This document shows, one piece after another, positions 1 through 9,891 of a stretch of 64,000 bases of DNA. The stretch is taken from NCBI RefSeq assembly GCF_016595215.1, contig NZ_JAENHK010000001.1:496001-560000 (forward strand), given 5' to 3'. How positions within the stretch are numbered: position 1 is the stretch's first letter; every line of letters starts with the position of its first letter. This DNA comes from Chryseobacterium paridis. Lineage in GTDB: Bacteria; Bacteroidota; Bacteroidia; Flavobacteriales; Weeksellaceae. The notes beneath the pieces were generated by a model. That model was not told where the DNA came from. It made no database searches and saw nothing but the letters and a program-made list of their open reading frames with translations. The position numbers were made by a program, and so were the translations under genes.

Positions 1-1617
1 GAAGCTGCAACAAACGTAATGCAGTATTTTGACAAAAACGTAACAAAAGTAACTCCTACATTAGGATGGGAGCAAGAATATTTTTTAGTGGATTCAGCAC
101 TATACCAATCGCGTCCGGACTTGGTATTGACAGGTAAAACTTTATTGGGTCACTCACCTGCAAAAGGACAGCAGCTGGATGACCACTATTTCGGATCTAT
201 CCCAACGAGAGTAATGAACTTCATGAAAGAGTTGGAAATAGAATGTATGAAATTGGGAATCCCTGTAACGACAAGACACAACGAGGTAGCCCCTAACCAA
301 TTTGAGTTGGCTCCAATGTTTGAAGAAGTAAACGTTGCAGTAGACCACAACTCTTTATTGATGGATATCATGGCAAGAGTTGCTCACAAGCACCACTTCC
401 ATATCTTATTCCACGAGAAGCCATTCGCAGGAGTAAACGGAAGCGGAAAACACAATAACTGGTCTTTGGCAACAGATACAGGAGAAAACCTATTGAGCCC
501 AGGGAAAAACCCTAAGAAAAATTTACAGTTCTTAACATTCTTCGTTAACACGATCAAAGCAGTTCACGAATATGCTGACCTTTTAAGAGCAAGTATTGCT
601 TCTGCAAGTAACGATCACAGATTAGGTGCTAATGAAGCTCCGCCAGCAATTATTTCTGTATTTATTGGAAGTCAGCTGTTCAGAGTTTTAGAAGAATTGG
701 AGAAAGTAACAAACGGAAAATTATCTCCTGAAGAAAAAACAGAATTAAAATTAAATGTAGTTGGAAAAATTCCTGAAATCCTACTAGATAATACGGATAG
801 AAACAGAACGTCTCCATTTGCATTTACTGGAAATAAATTTGAGATCAGAGCAGTAGGATCTTCTGCAAACTGTGCAGAATCTATGACCGTAATGAACACG
901 ATCGCTGCAAAACAATTAAATGACTTCAAAAAAGAAGTTGATGCACTTATCGAAACAGGATTGAAGAAAGATGAAGCGATCTTCAATGTGTTAAGAGAAT
1001 ACATCAAGCAGTGTAAAAACATTATGTTTGAAGGGGATGGATATTCTGATGACTGGGCAAAAGAAGCTAAAAAGAGAGGTCTGAACAACTTGAAGACAAC
1101 TCCGGAAGCTCTTAAACAGGAGATGGATAAAAAGTTCCTTGCATTATATGAAGAAATAGGAGTATTCACTCACAGAGAAGTAGAAGCAAGAAACGAGATC
1201 AAACTTGAAAAATATTCTACAGTTATCGATATTGAAGCACGAGTTCTAAGCGATATCGCCAGAAACCACATCATTCCTTCTGCATTGAAATATCAAAATA
1301 GATTAATTGAGAATGTAAAAGGTCTTAAAGAAATCTTCGGAGATAAAGAATTCAAAACATTAGCGAAAGAGCAAATGAGTCTGATCAGCCACATTTCTGA
1401 AAACGTTTCTATAATCAAATTGGGAGTTGAAGCTCTAATCAAAGCAAGAGAAGCTGCAAAAGCAGTATCAAACAGCCAAAAGCAAGCAGAAGACTATTGT
1501 AATAAAGTAATCCCTTTATTTGAAGGAATCAGAGAAGCTTCTGACAATCTTGAAATGATGGTGGATGATGAGCTTTGGCCAATGACAAAATACAGAGAAA
1601 TGTTATTTACAAAGTAA
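1..1617 (+). CDS. glnN: Glutamine synthetase type III, 5'-truncated by window edge
   Basis: ATP-dependent ligation of ammonia to glutamate in the cytoplasm. The reading frame is open from base 1, so 538 residues are visible. The family usually has about 700-730, so the N-terminal quarter lies outside the window; the first internal ATG at 19 is not the start. Family signatures are clear: NEVAPNQFELAPMFEE, VNGSGKHNNWSLATDTGEN, ASNDHRLGANEAPP and FEIRAVGSSANCAESM. These form the ammonium/glutamate and ATP sites of the GSIII branch, which is typical of Bacteroidetes. The C-terminal helical extension that marks GSIII against GSI/GSII is present. The gene stands alone and ends in a strong terminator. 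Whether other nitrogen genes lie upstream cannot be seen. Confidence 0.96.
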   Translation, partial: EAATNVMQYFDKNVTKVTPTLGWEQEYFLVDSALYQSRPDLVLTGKTLLGHSPAKGQQLDDHYFGSIPTRVMNFMKELEIECMKLGIPVTTRHNEVAPNQFELAPMFEEVNVAVDHNSLLMDIMARVAHKHHFHILFHEKPFAGVNGSGKHNNWSLATDTGENLLSPGKNPKKNLQFLTFFVNTIKAVHEYADLLRASIASASNDHRLGANEAPPAIISVFIGSQLFRVLEELEKVTNGKLSPEEKTELKLNVVGKIPEILLDNTDRNRTSPFAFTGNKFEIRAVGSSANCAESMTVMNTIAAKQLNDFKKEVDALIETGLKKDEAIFNVLREYIKQCKNIMFEGDGYSDDWAKEAKKRGLNNLKTTPEALKQEMDKKFLALYEEIGVFTHREVEARNEIKLEKYSTVIDIEARVLSDIARNHIIPSALKYQNRLIENVKGLKEIFGDKEFKTLAKEQMSLISHISENVSIIKLGVEALIKAREAAKAVSNSQKQAEDYCNKVIPLFEGIREASDNLEMMVDDELWPMTKYREMLFTK

Positions 1618-1640
1618 CATTTGTATAGTCCATATTAGTG

Positions 1641-1671
1641 AAACTCCTCGATGTATTCGGGGAGTTTTTTA
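1641..1671 (+). terminator. Rho-independent terminator of the glutamine synthetase gene
   Basis: Ten-base-pair stem (AAACTCCTCG with CGGGGAGTTT, one G-T pair) around a 7-base loop, followed by a T run. It starts 24 bases after the stop codon. Confidence 0.88.
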
Positions 1672-1743
1672 TTATATTTAAATTAATTTCATTCTCAAAA
1701 CCAATAATTTACACAACTTCAAAATTCGTATAAAATTTAGATT

Positions 1744-1751
1744 TAACTTTG
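1744..1751 (+). promoter_or_regulatory. -7 box of the response-regulator promoter
   Basis: TAACTTTG fits the Bacteroidetes -7 consensus TAnnTTTG exactly. It ends only six bases before the ATG at 1758, so transcription should begin at or almost at the start codon. No clear -33 TTTG is seen at the expected distance. Confidence 0.5.
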
Positions 1752-1757
1752 TACCTC

Positions 1758-2450
1758 ATGAAAATCCTGATCATCGAAGATAATAGAGAACTTGCCCAGA
1801 GCATGGGATATTATCTTGAAGAAGAGCATTATATCTGCGAGTGTGCATATAATTACAATGAAGCTTTGGAACGCCTGAGCTTCAATACTTATGATTGTAT
1901 ATTACTGGACATTATGCTTCCGGATGGCAACGGCTTACATCTTCTTAACCATATCAAAAATGAAAAGATCAATAGCGGTGTATTAATTATATCTGCCAAA
2001 GATGCATTAGATGATAAAATTAAAGGTCTTGAAAAAGGAGCAGATGATTATATTACCAAACCTTTTCATTTACCAGAATTACACGCAAGGTTAAGAGCAG
2101 TGTACAGAAGAAAAAAAATGGACGGTTATAATGATGTAAGATTTAATGAGATTTTATTGAATACAGACACACTTGAGGTTTTCATCCATGAAACAAGACT
2201 AGAGGTAACTCAAAAGGAATTTGAATTGTTGCTTTATTTTCTGGTCAACAAAAACCGGGTTTTATCCAAGCAGTCAATCGCTAATCATCTTTGGGGTGAT
2301 TACACAGATAATTTAGCTAACTTTGATTTTGTTTATCAGCACGTTAAAAATCTCAGAAAAAAAATAGCTACTGCAGAAGGCAATGATTATGTTGAAACTA
2401 TTTATGGTTTGGGATACAAGTTCAACGCGTTAAAATATACCAGTCCGTGA
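1758..2450 (+). CDS. OmpR-family response regulator
   Basis: Cytoplasmic transcription factor of 230 residues. The N-terminal receiver domain has acidic residues E7/D8, phospho-acceptor D51 in LLDIMLPDG, and the conserved Lys in YITKPFHLPELHARLRA. The C-terminal winged helix (about 130-230) ends in the OmpR-type VETIYGLGYKFN wing. An in-frame TTG lies three codons upstream, but ATG 1758 gives the normal MKILIIEDN start. The stop overlaps the kinase start by four bases (GTGA), so the two are translationally coupled. Position directly before a tripartite efflux operon suggests it controls that pump; the inducing signal is unknown. Confidence 0.93.
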   Translation: MKILIIEDNRELAQSMGYYLEEEHYICECAYNYNEALERLSFNTYDCILLDIMLPDGNGLHLLNHIKNEKINSGVLIISAKDALDDKIKGLEKGADDYITKPFHLPELHARLRAVYRRKKMDGYNDVRFNEILLNTDTLEVFIHETRLEVTQKEFELLLYFLVNKNRVLSKQSIANHLWGDYTDNLANFDFVYQHVKNLRKKIATAEGNDYVETIYGLGYKFNALKYTSP

Positions 2451-3799
2451 ATCTATTAAATAAAATATCCATTTGGTTTATCGCCATTGTACTATTGGTC
2501 ACCCCTCTCAGTATGTATATATCGTATACTAACATCAAAAAGCGACTGGATAATGTTGAAATAGAGCGTCTCAGATCAGTGAACAATTATGTAGCCGCTC
2601 AGTTAAAAAGAGGTGAAACGCCAGAAAAAACATCTCAGGGTTTACCCATATCAATCAAACCATACGCAGGAAGCGGGATCATTCCCACAAACCCCGAAAT
2701 CATTCATACCTGCCTTGATAACAATGGAGTTTCGAAGAATGAATGTAAAATACAGATCAACTCCTTTGTAACAGCCGCTAACAAAACTTATAAAATTTCT
2801 TCGTACAGTTATATAACATCTACAGAACAAATCATGAAGGGCATGCTAAGTGCTTTGATATTAAAGGTACTTCTCATTACTGCAATTGTTTTCATTACTG
2901 CAAGAATATTATCCCGGTATATACTAAAACCCTTTCATCACGCCATTGATAATATTCATCAATTTAATATTCAAAAACGAGAACCGCTTCAATTGCTTCC
3001 CACAAGCACCAATGAATTTAAAAAGCTTAACGAATTTCTTAGGTTAATGACAGATAAAGCAATTGAAGACTATACTTCGGTTAAAGAGTTTAGCGAAAAT
3101 GCTTCTCACGAGGTACAAACCCCATTGGCCATTATACAAAGCAAGATTGAACTTTTAGCCGAAACAGAAATCAATGGAAAACAAGCTGCTTTACTTACTG
3201 ATATCCAAAATTCTATTGATAAGTTAAGCAGGATCAATAGATCCCTGATCTTACTGACCAAGCTCAACAATCATGAGTTTTTAACTGAGGAGAAATTAAA
3301 ATTCTGTAAAGTTGAAAAAGAAGTAATCCAGGCTTATTCCGATCATTTAGCATTAAAAAACATTACCCTGAACAGGCATTGTGAAAAAGATGTATTTGTA
3401 AAAATACATCCTGCATTAGCGGAAATTCTTTTAAATAATCTTTTATCCAATGCTATTCGACATAATCTTAAAAATGGTAAAATAGAAATTAAACTGACCA
3501 GCAAATTCTTTCAGATCAGCAACACCGGACTTCCTCCTGACATTCCGACTCAGGAACTGTTCAAAAGATTCAAAAAGAGCAATCAATCTACTGAAAGTAT
3601 CGGCTTAGGGTTATCTATTGTACAACAGATTTGTGATGTGAATACATTTCCTGTTCATTATGATTTTGCGGATGGCTGGCATTCTATTACTGTATACTTT
3701 GATAATAGGAAGTCACAATTTTTCCGTTCCACCAGCACTCAGCCAAACCCGGTAGCAGAAATTGGAGCTATACAACCCACTTTTAATTTCGCCGAATAA
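2447..3799 (+). CDS. Sensor histidine kinase, partner of the upstream regulator
   Basis: Inner-membrane kinase of 450 residues. TM1 is about 7-27 and TM2 about 133-155, with a periplasmic domain of about 105 residues between them that carries a cysteine pair (C89, C100) able to form a disulfide. The dimerisation helix contains the phospho-acceptor H221 in ASHEVQTPLAII. The ATPase domain has an N-box at NNLLSNAIRHN (330-340) and a G-box IGLGLSIV (385-392); the G1 region is a short SNTGLPPD form. The start is GTG, overlapping the regulator's stop. The periplasmic domain matches no sensor family I recognise. Its likely output is the efflux genes that follow. Confidence 0.9.
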   Translation: MNLLNKISIWFIAIVLLVTPLSMYISYTNIKKRLDNVEIERLRSVNNYVAAQLKRGETPEKTSQGLPISIKPYAGSGIIPTNPEIIHTCLDNNGVSKNECKIQINSFVTAANKTYKISSYSYITSTEQIMKGMLSALILKVLLITAIVFITARILSRYILKPFHHAIDNIHQFNIQKREPLQLLPTSTNEFKKLNEFLRLMTDKAIEDYTSVKEFSENASHEVQTPLAIIQSKIELLAETEINGKQAALLTDIQNSIDKLSRINRSLILLTKLNNHEFLTEEKLKFCKVEKEVIQAYSDHLALKNITLNRHCEKDVFVKIHPALAEILLNNLLSNAIRHNLKNGKIEIKLTSKFFQISNTGLPPDIPTQELFKRFKKSNQSTESIGLGLSIVQQICDVNTFPVHYDFADGWHSITVYFDNRKSQFFRSTSTQPNPVAEIGAIQPTFNFAE

Positions 3800-3901
3800 A
3801 AAAATTCACCTTCATTAATATTTAACTTGAATAATTTATAGGTAACTTCAAATTTGCTTCAAAATGTATTTTTTACTTTGAATAAAGAAAAAATATACTC
3901 G

Positions 3902-5293
3902 ATGCTTTTAAGAGCTTTCATTCTATCCATCTCAACGATTTTTTTAATCAACAAAGTGAGTGCACAAGAAGTTATCTCACTCCAATCTGCACTTGAAACA
4001 GCCGTTCATAACTACGGAACTATTAAAGCAAAGGAATCCTACCGACTATCATCAAAGGAATCTGTAGAACTGGCGAAGAGGCAGTATCTACCGAATCTTA
4101 ATTTAAGTGTACAGCAGGATTTCGGAACTGTAAATGGGCAAAACGGGCCTTTATATGGATTTGGGGGTTTAGGTGTAGCCTCATCAGGACTTCCTCTTCC
4201 GGAACAAAATTGGAATGCATCATTTGGTGCCCTGTATCTTGCCAATGTAAACTGGGAATTCTTCTCATTTGGCAAAGCTAAACAGAGAGTAAAAGTCGCC
4301 GAATTTAAAAATCAAAGAGATACAAAAGATCTTTCCGATGAAATATTTCAGCATAAAATAAAAGTGGCTGCCGCTTATCTTAATGTATTAGCCGCTAAAA
4401 AACTAAAGCTCTCCTACGAAAAAAATGTAGCAAGAACTGATACCATAAGAAGGATCGTTGAGGTTAAAGAGAAAAACGGACTGGTTCCCGGAGTTGATTT
4501 ATCCCTTGCTAAAGCGGATTATGCCAATGCCATGATCACCTACACAAAATCTAAAGATAATGAACAGGAACAGGAAAATAAATTGGCTCAACTTATGGGT
4601 ATTCCAGCTCAGGAATTTGTATTGGATAGCACTATTCTCAAAAGGATTCCTGCCGACCTTCCATCAGAAACAACATCTGTTTTAAAAGACCATCCGCTTT
4701 TAGCATTTTATAAAAGCAGAATAGATGTAAGTGAAGAAGAAAAACACTTTTTGAAAACTCAATACTATCCATCATTTTCTATGGTAGGAATTATACAGAC
4801 CAGAGCATCGGGATTTGGAAATGGATATGCTCAAAATCAGAATGACTACTCCACGTCATATTGGGATGGAATCCATCCTACCAGAAGCAATTATCTCATC
4901 GGATTGGGTGTATCCTGGAATTTTACACAAACTTTTAGACTATCTAAAGAAATAAATGCTCAGGATTATGTAAGCCAGGGATTAAAACATGAATATGATT
5001 TGGCAGAGCAACAGCTAAAAGCCCAATTGGATTTATCTGAAAATAAATGGAACAATGCATTAATAGTCTACGATCAGGTTCCTACACAGCTAAAATCCGC
5101 TACAGATGCCTACACACAAAGATCTGTACTTTACAAAAACGGGTTAACCGATTTGGTTGATCTCTCCCAGGCTATCTACGCACTCATCAGGGCTGAAACT
5201 GATAGAGATATTGCTGTGAGCAATGTGTGGAACGCCCTATTATTAAAAGCAGCAGCAACAGGTGATTTTACAGTTTTTGAAAGTGAGCTGTAA
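3902..5293 (+). CDS. TolC-type outer-membrane efflux protein
   Basis: Outer-membrane channel of a tripartite pump, 463 residues. The ATG at 3902 gives a Sec signal peptide ending near VSAQ, whereas in-frame TTG at 3854 would put 16 charged residues before it. The mature protein begins EVISLQSALETAVHNYGTIKA, the usual start of the first outer-membrane-efflux repeat. Long helices rich in Ala/Lys/Glu alternate with beta-barrel strands in two repeats (about 25-235 and 255-455). The pump permease follows 32 bases later. The order channel-permease-adaptor, with the adaptor last, differs from the common adaptor-first order. Confidence 0.9.
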   Translation: MLLRAFILSISTIFLINKVSAQEVISLQSALETAVHNYGTIKAKESYRLSSKESVELAKRQYLPNLNLSVQQDFGTVNGQNGPLYGFGGLGVASSGLPLPEQNWNASFGALYLANVNWEFFSFGKAKQRVKVAEFKNQRDTKDLSDEIFQHKIKVAAAYLNVLAAKKLKLSYEKNVARTDTIRRIVEVKEKNGLVPGVDLSLAKADYANAMITYTKSKDNEQEQENKLAQLMGIPAQEFVLDSTILKRIPADLPSETTSVLKDHPLLAFYKSRIDVSEEEKHFLKTQYYPSFSMVGIIQTRASGFGNGYAQNQNDYSTSYWDGIHPTRSNYLIGLGVSWNFTQTFRLSKEINAQDYVSQGLKHEYDLAEQQLKAQLDLSENKWNNALIVYDQVPTQLKSATDAYTQRSVLYKNGLTDLVDLSQAIYALIRAETDRDIAVSNVWNALLLKAAATGDFTVFESEL

Positions 5294-5325
5294 GTCTATA
5301 TATAAATTACATCAATAATAGATCA

Positions 5326-8300
5326 ATGAACTTAATAAGATTTGCATTAAGAAAACCCATTACGATTCTGGTACTTGTAGCAGGGCTGTTTTTCTTTGGA
5401 ATACGGTCAGCAAGCTCTATCAAAGTCGACATCTTCCCAAAACTGGATTTACCGGTTATTTATGTTTCGCACCCTTTTAGTGGATATACTCCTCAACAGA
5501 TGGAAGCATTCTTCGCGAAGCAATATATCAATATATTCCTCTTTGTAAATGGAGTTAAAAGTATTGAAACCAAAAATATCCAGGGTCTGACATTGATGAA
5601 AATCAATTTCTATCCAGGCACTAATATGGCACAGGCGGCAGCCGAGCTCAATTCATTTTCAACCAGGATCCAGGCAGCATTTCCTCCTGGTTCCAACCCT
5701 CCTTTTATCATTCGTTTTGATGCTTCTACCCTTCCTGTTGGGCAATTGGTTTTAAGCAGTGACAAAAGAAGTAATAATGAACTACTCGATTTGGCCAATG
5801 TTTATGTGCGTTCTACATTTACATCAATTCCCGGAATTGTTTCTTCTCCACCTTTTGGAGGGAACATCCGTACCGTAGTGATCAATGCAAACCCGGATTT
5901 ACTCCGTCAACATAATTTAACTCCCGATCAGCTGGTAGAAGCATTGCGATTAAACAATCAAACTGCTCCTTCAGGAAACGTTCGTATTGGTGATAAATAT
6001 TATATCACCCCTACGAATACCATGATCAAAAATGTAAAAGATTTTGGAAACATTCCTTTATATAAGGGTGGAGTACAAAATCTTTATTTAAAAGACGTGG
6101 CAACCGTAACCGACGGTGCTGATATGACTTCTGGTTATGCATTGGTAAATGGTCGACGCTCTGTTTATTTAAGTATTGCCAAAAGTGCAGATGCATCAAC
6201 CTGGGACGTTGTTCAGAATCTTAAAAAACAACTTCCACAGATCCAATCGAATCTTCCTGATGATGTAAAAGTCAGTTTTGAATTCGACCAATCTACGTAT
6301 GTAATCAATTCTGTTAAAAGTTTGATGAGCGAAGGAACTATTGGAGCTTTACTGACAGGATTAATGGTAATCTTATTCCTTGGAGACATACGGGGAGCTA
6401 TAATCGTAATCCTCACGATTCCTATTTCCATTATTTCAGCCGTATTATTCCTTAATCTTTTTGGGCAAACCATTAATATTATGACTTTAAGTGGTCTGGC
6501 ACTTGCCATCGGGATTCTCGTCGATGAAAGTACAGTAACCATAGAAAATATACACCAGCATCTGGATATGGGCAAACCGAAAGCTTTAGCAATATGGGAT
6601 GCCTGTAAGGAAATTGCATTTCCTAAACTATTAATATTATTCTGTATCCTTGCTGTTTTTGCACCGGCATTCACCATGGAAGGTATTCCAGGATCATTAT
6701 TCCTTCCCCTTGCTTTAGCAATTGGATTCAGCATGATCATCTCTTATTTTCTGGCACAAACTTTCGTTCCGGTAATGGCTAACTGGATTATGAAAGTAAA
6801 ACATCACAAAGCAAAGGACGGGCACATCATGTCGGAAGCCGAGGAATTAAAAGCAGCAGGTTTAAGTGATGAAAATGATACCTGGAGCCAAAAAGAAATA
6901 TTACTGAAAAATATTGACAGCAATAGAGATGGCAAAGTCAGCATGTTCGAAAAAATGAGATTCCGTTATCTCAAATTCCTGGATCGAATAATGCCATTCC
7001 GAAAAATAATTGTTTCAGCTTATATTTTAGTTGCAATGGCAGTTGTTGCATTACTTCTTAACAGTATAGGAAGAGACGTTTTACCACAAGTGAACGGTAC
7101 ACAATTCCAGGTACGAATGCGTATTCCGGATGGAACCAGAATTGAAAAAACAGAACTTCAGACTTTAAAACTATTGGATGGAATTAAAGATATTGTAGGA
7201 AAGGATAATATTTCGATCACATCAGCATACGTAGGAAACCATCCTAATTTATTCTCTGTGAGTCCAATATATCTTTGGATGGCAGGATCTCACGAAACAG
7301 TATTGCAGGTAGGATTAAAAGAAGGCTTTCATGCTAATTTAGATGATCTCAAAGATCAGATCCGGGAAAAAGCCAAAAGCATTAATCCAGAGATGAAGCT
7401 ATCATTTGAACCAATCGAATTAACGGAAAAAATTCTGAGCCAGGGTTCTCCTACTCCTATTGAAGTTCGGTTATCGGGAAGAAGCAAAGAGCTGAACGAA
7501 ACTTATGCAAAAAAAATAGAAGCAGAGCTTAAAAAGATTCCTTATTTAAGAGACGTACAAATAGGGCAATCGATTAAATATCCTTCTATTGATATCAATG
7601 TAGACAGAATCAGAGCAGCACAGCTAGGAGTAGACATGACGGACATTTCACGTTCATTGGTAGCATCTACTTCTTCTTCGAGATATACTGAAAAGAATAT
7701 ATGGACCGATGAAAAGGCTGGATATAGTTATAATGTGCAAGTGCAGATTCCAGAAAACAAAATGAATAGCAAAGCTGAAATTGCCGGAATCCCTTTACAG
7801 AAAAATTCTAACAGACCCAATTTAGGAGACGTTGCAACAATAAAGAACAGCTACACTTATGGTGAGACCGACAATTTGGGTGCAATGCCTATGTTGACAG
7901 TAACAGCGAACTTAAATCATACGGATTTAGGAAAAGCATCAAAAGATGTTCAGAAAGCGATTAATAACCTCGGAGAATTACCAAGAGGATTAAATGTTGG
8001 ATTAATTGGGTTGAGCCAAACACTTAACGACACTCTAAGTAGCTTACAAAGCAGTTTGATCATTGCTATATTAGTGATCTTCCTTATGCTGGCAGCCAAT
8101 TTCCAGTCATTTAAAGTATCCGGAGTTGTATTGGTTACAGTACCCGCTGTATTATTAGGATCCCTTGCCTTACTGATGATCGCAGGTTCTACTCTTAACC
8201 TTCAATCCTATATGGGGATCATTATGTCTGTCGGGGTATCTATTTCAAACGCAGTATTACTGATCACCAACGCGGAACAATTAAGAAAACATAATGGAGA

Positions 8301-8595
8301 TGCTTTATTATCAGCTAAAGAAGCCGCAGCGTTAAGGATAAGACCGATTGTAATGACAGCTCTGGCCATGGTAGTAGGAATGGTTCCTATGGCTTTAGGA
8401 TTAGGGGAAGCCGGAGATCAGGTTTCACCACTGGGGCGGGCAGTAATTGGAGGACTAATAGCCTCTACATTCGCGGCATTATTCATTCTTCCGCTAGCAT
8501 TTGCTTGGGGACAAGGAAAAACCTCAACACAAAGTGTATCACTTGACCCTGAGGACGAAGAGAGTATCCATTTTATTCCTGAACTTTCAAAATAA
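5326..8595 (+). CDS. RND-family efflux pump permease with an EF-hand-like loop
   Basis: Inner-membrane, proton-driven exporter of 1,089 residues, with the usual twelve TM helices and two large periplasmic domains (about 35-335 and 590-890). TM4 carries the proton-relay acids as LVDESTVTIENI, so the second acid is Glu instead of the Asp-Asp seen in AcrB. It lacks obvious signs of the heavy-metal class, so a drug-type (HAE) pump is more likely. Odd feature: the cytoplasmic linker between the halves (about 495-545) is longer than usual and contains a perfect 12-residue EF-hand loop, D531 to E542. It sits between the channel gene (32 bases upstream) and the adaptor gene (31 bases downstream). The substrate is unknown. 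Confidence 0.93.
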   Translation: MNLIRFALRKPITILVLVAGLFFFGIRSASSIKVDIFPKLDLPVIYVSHPFSGYTPQQMEAFFAKQYINIFLFVNGVKSIETKNIQGLTLMKINFYPGTNMAQAAAELNSFSTRIQAAFPPGSNPPFIIRFDASTLPVGQLVLSSDKRSNNELLDLANVYVRSTFTSIPGIVSSPPFGGNIRTVVINANPDLLRQHNLTPDQLVEALRLNNQTAPSGNVRIGDKYYITPTNTMIKNVKDFGNIPLYKGGVQNLYLKDVATVTDGADMTSGYALVNGRRSVYLSIAKSADASTWDVVQNLKKQLPQIQSNLPDDVKVSFEFDQSTYVINSVKSLMSEGTIGALLTGLMVILFLGDIRGAIIVILTIPISIISAVLFLNLFGQTINIMTLSGLALAIGILVDESTVTIENIHQHLDMGKPKALAIWDACKEIAFPKLLILFCILAVFAPAFTMEGIPGSLFLPLALAIGFSMIISYFLAQTFVPVMANWIMKVKHHKAKDGHIMSEAEELKAAGLSDENDTWSQKEILLKNIDSNRDGKVSMFEKMRFRYLKFLDRIMPFRKIIVSAYILVAMAVVALLLNSIGRDVLPQVNGTQFQVRMRIPDGTRIEKTELQTLKLLDGIKDIVGKDNISITSAYVGNHPNLFSVSPIYLWMAGSHETVLQVGLKEGFHANLDDLKDQIREKAKSINPEMKLSFEPIELTEKILSQGSPTPIEVRLSGRSKELNETYAKKIEAELKKIPYLRDVQIGQSIKYPSIDINVDRIRAAQLGVDMTDISRSLVASTSSSRYTEKNIWTDEKAGYSYNVQVQIPENKMNSKAEIAGIPLQKNSNRPNLGDVATIKNSYTYGETDNLGAMPMLTVTANLNHTDLGKASKDVQKAINNLGELPRGLNVGLIGLSQTLNDTLSSLQSSLIIAILVIFLMLAANFQSFKVSGVVLVTVPAVLLGSLALLMIAGSTLNLQSYMGIIMSVGVSISNAVLLITNAEQLRKHNGDALLSAKEAAALRIRPIVMTALAMVVGMVPMALGLGEAGDQVSPLGRAVIGGLIASTFAALFILPLAFAWGQGKTSTQSVSLDPEDEESIHFIPELSK

Positions 8596-8626
8596 AAATA
8601 ACCTAACGGCTATTAAAAATTTAAAT

Positions 8627-9733
8627 ATGAACCGATTATATCAATATTTCATTCCGGCAGTAGTTTTACTTTTCAGCTTACAAAGTTGTGAGCAAAACAA
8701 AGCAGAAGTAAAAAAAACAACAACTCCTTCAGCACCTGAAATAGAAGCTGTAAATCCTAAACAGGGAGATTTTGCATCTTCTACTACGATTCCGGGGGAA
8801 CTTCAACCTTTTCAAAAAGTTGATGTCTATGCTAAGATCAGCAGTTTTGTTAAAAAATTATATGTGGATGTGGGAAATGAAGTGGTAGCTGGGCAGCTCC
8901 TTGCAACTCTGGAAGCACCTGAACTTAACGCACAGCAAAGTGCAGCCGCTTCTACATTAAAATCAAAAGAAGCCATATACATTGCAAGTAAAGCAAAATA
9001 TAACCGATTAAAAGAAACAAGCAAAACACCAGGAACAATATCTGCTCTTGATCTGGAACAGGCTCTTGCAGCCCAGCAGTCCGACATCGCTCAGCTGGAG
9101 GCAGCAAAAGCATCCTATCGAGAAGTAATGGATGTTAAAAGTTATTTAGAGATCAGAGCACCATTCAGTGGAAATATTGCAACTAGAAATGTAAGTGCAG
9201 GAGCATATGTTGGCCCATCAGGAAAAGGATCTGAATTTCCTCTCTTTAGTTTGGTACAGCAAAATAAATTACGTTTAACAGTGAATGTTCCCGAATCTTA
9301 TACAGGAAGTCTTAATAAAAACGGAGATATCAAATTCTCTGTTCAATCTATTCCCGGAGAAACTTTTACCGCAAAGGTATCAAGATTTGCCGGTGCTCTA
9401 GATAACCGCTTACGTTCCCAATCAGTAGAAATGGATGTTTACAATAAAGACAAAAGATTACTCCCTGGAATGGTCGCTAATGTAATTTTACCTTTAAGCG
9501 AAAATAATAAAGCACTATCTGTTCCTACTTCAGCAGTATTAAATTCTACATTGGGGGTATTCGTAATCAGAGTAGAAAAAAACATCGCTAAATGGGTACC
9601 CGTTACAGCTGGTATTTCAAATGGAGACACTACGACAATCATTGGTGAAGTGAGTCCTAATGATGTGATTATCAAAACAGCTACAGAAGAAATCCGTGAT
9701 GGACAAAGTATTCAAGTAAAGCTTTCAAAATAA
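8627..9733 (+). CDS. RND efflux periplasmic adaptor (membrane-fusion) lipoprotein
   Basis: Links the RND permease to the TolC-type channel. The ATG at 8627 begins a lipoprotein signal with lipobox LFSLQSC; longer in-frame starts run back into the permease gene and lack a signal peptide. The protein has 368 residues: a split biotinyl-lipoyl domain (KISSFVKKLYVDVGNEVVAG early, YLEIRAPFSGNIATRNVSAG later), a helical hairpin between the halves, then beta-barrel and membrane-proximal domains (about 220-365). It is the last gene of the pump operon, with a strong terminator 115 bases downstream. Confidence 0.92.
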   Translation: MNRLYQYFIPAVVLLFSLQSCEQNKAEVKKTTTPSAPEIEAVNPKQGDFASSTTIPGELQPFQKVDVYAKISSFVKKLYVDVGNEVVAGQLLATLEAPELNAQQSAAASTLKSKEAIYIASKAKYNRLKETSKTPGTISALDLEQALAAQQSDIAQLEAAKASYREVMDVKSYLEIRAPFSGNIATRNVSAGAYVGPSGKGSEFPLFSLVQQNKLRLTVNVPESYTGSLNKNGDIKFSVQSIPGETFTAKVSRFAGALDNRLRSQSVEMDVYNKDKRLLPGMVANVILPLSENNKALSVPTSAVLNSTLGVFVIRVEKNIAKWVPVTAGISNGDTTTIIGEVSPNDVIIKTATEEIRDGQSIQVKLSK

Positions 9734-9847
9734 ATTAATCTTAATTCGATGTTAAAAGATAATTTTTAACCATTTTCTGATTAAACACAAAAAAATCCCA
9801 GCAGCAAAGAAATGACTATCCACTTTGTTAAAGAATCTTAATAAAAA

Positions 9848-9890
9848 AAACCGCAGTATCACCAAAAATGGGATGTTGCGGTTTGTTTTT
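9848..9890 (+). terminator. Terminator of the efflux operon
   Basis: AAACCGCA pairs with TGCGGTTT, and the stem extends inward by five more pairs including two G-T. The loop is about 11 bases, followed by a T-rich run. Confidence 0.85.
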
Positions 9891-9891
9891 C

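Noticed and set aside
672..1169. 165-codon open frame antisense to glutamine synthetase
   Set aside because: Fully inside a strongly conserved gene on the other strand, no domain, no promoter box.
2447..3799. Degenerate ATPase domain in the histidine kinase
   Set aside because: The short G1 region first looked damaged, but N-box and G-box are intact and this form is common in Bacteroidetes kinases.
6213..6740. 175-codon antisense frame in the RND pump gene
   Set aside because: Shadow of conserved TM-coding sequence; the translation is low in sense and lacks any motif.
8501..8626. N-terminal extension of the efflux adaptor
   Set aside because: It overlaps the permease gene and would hide the lipoprotein signal that begins at 8627.
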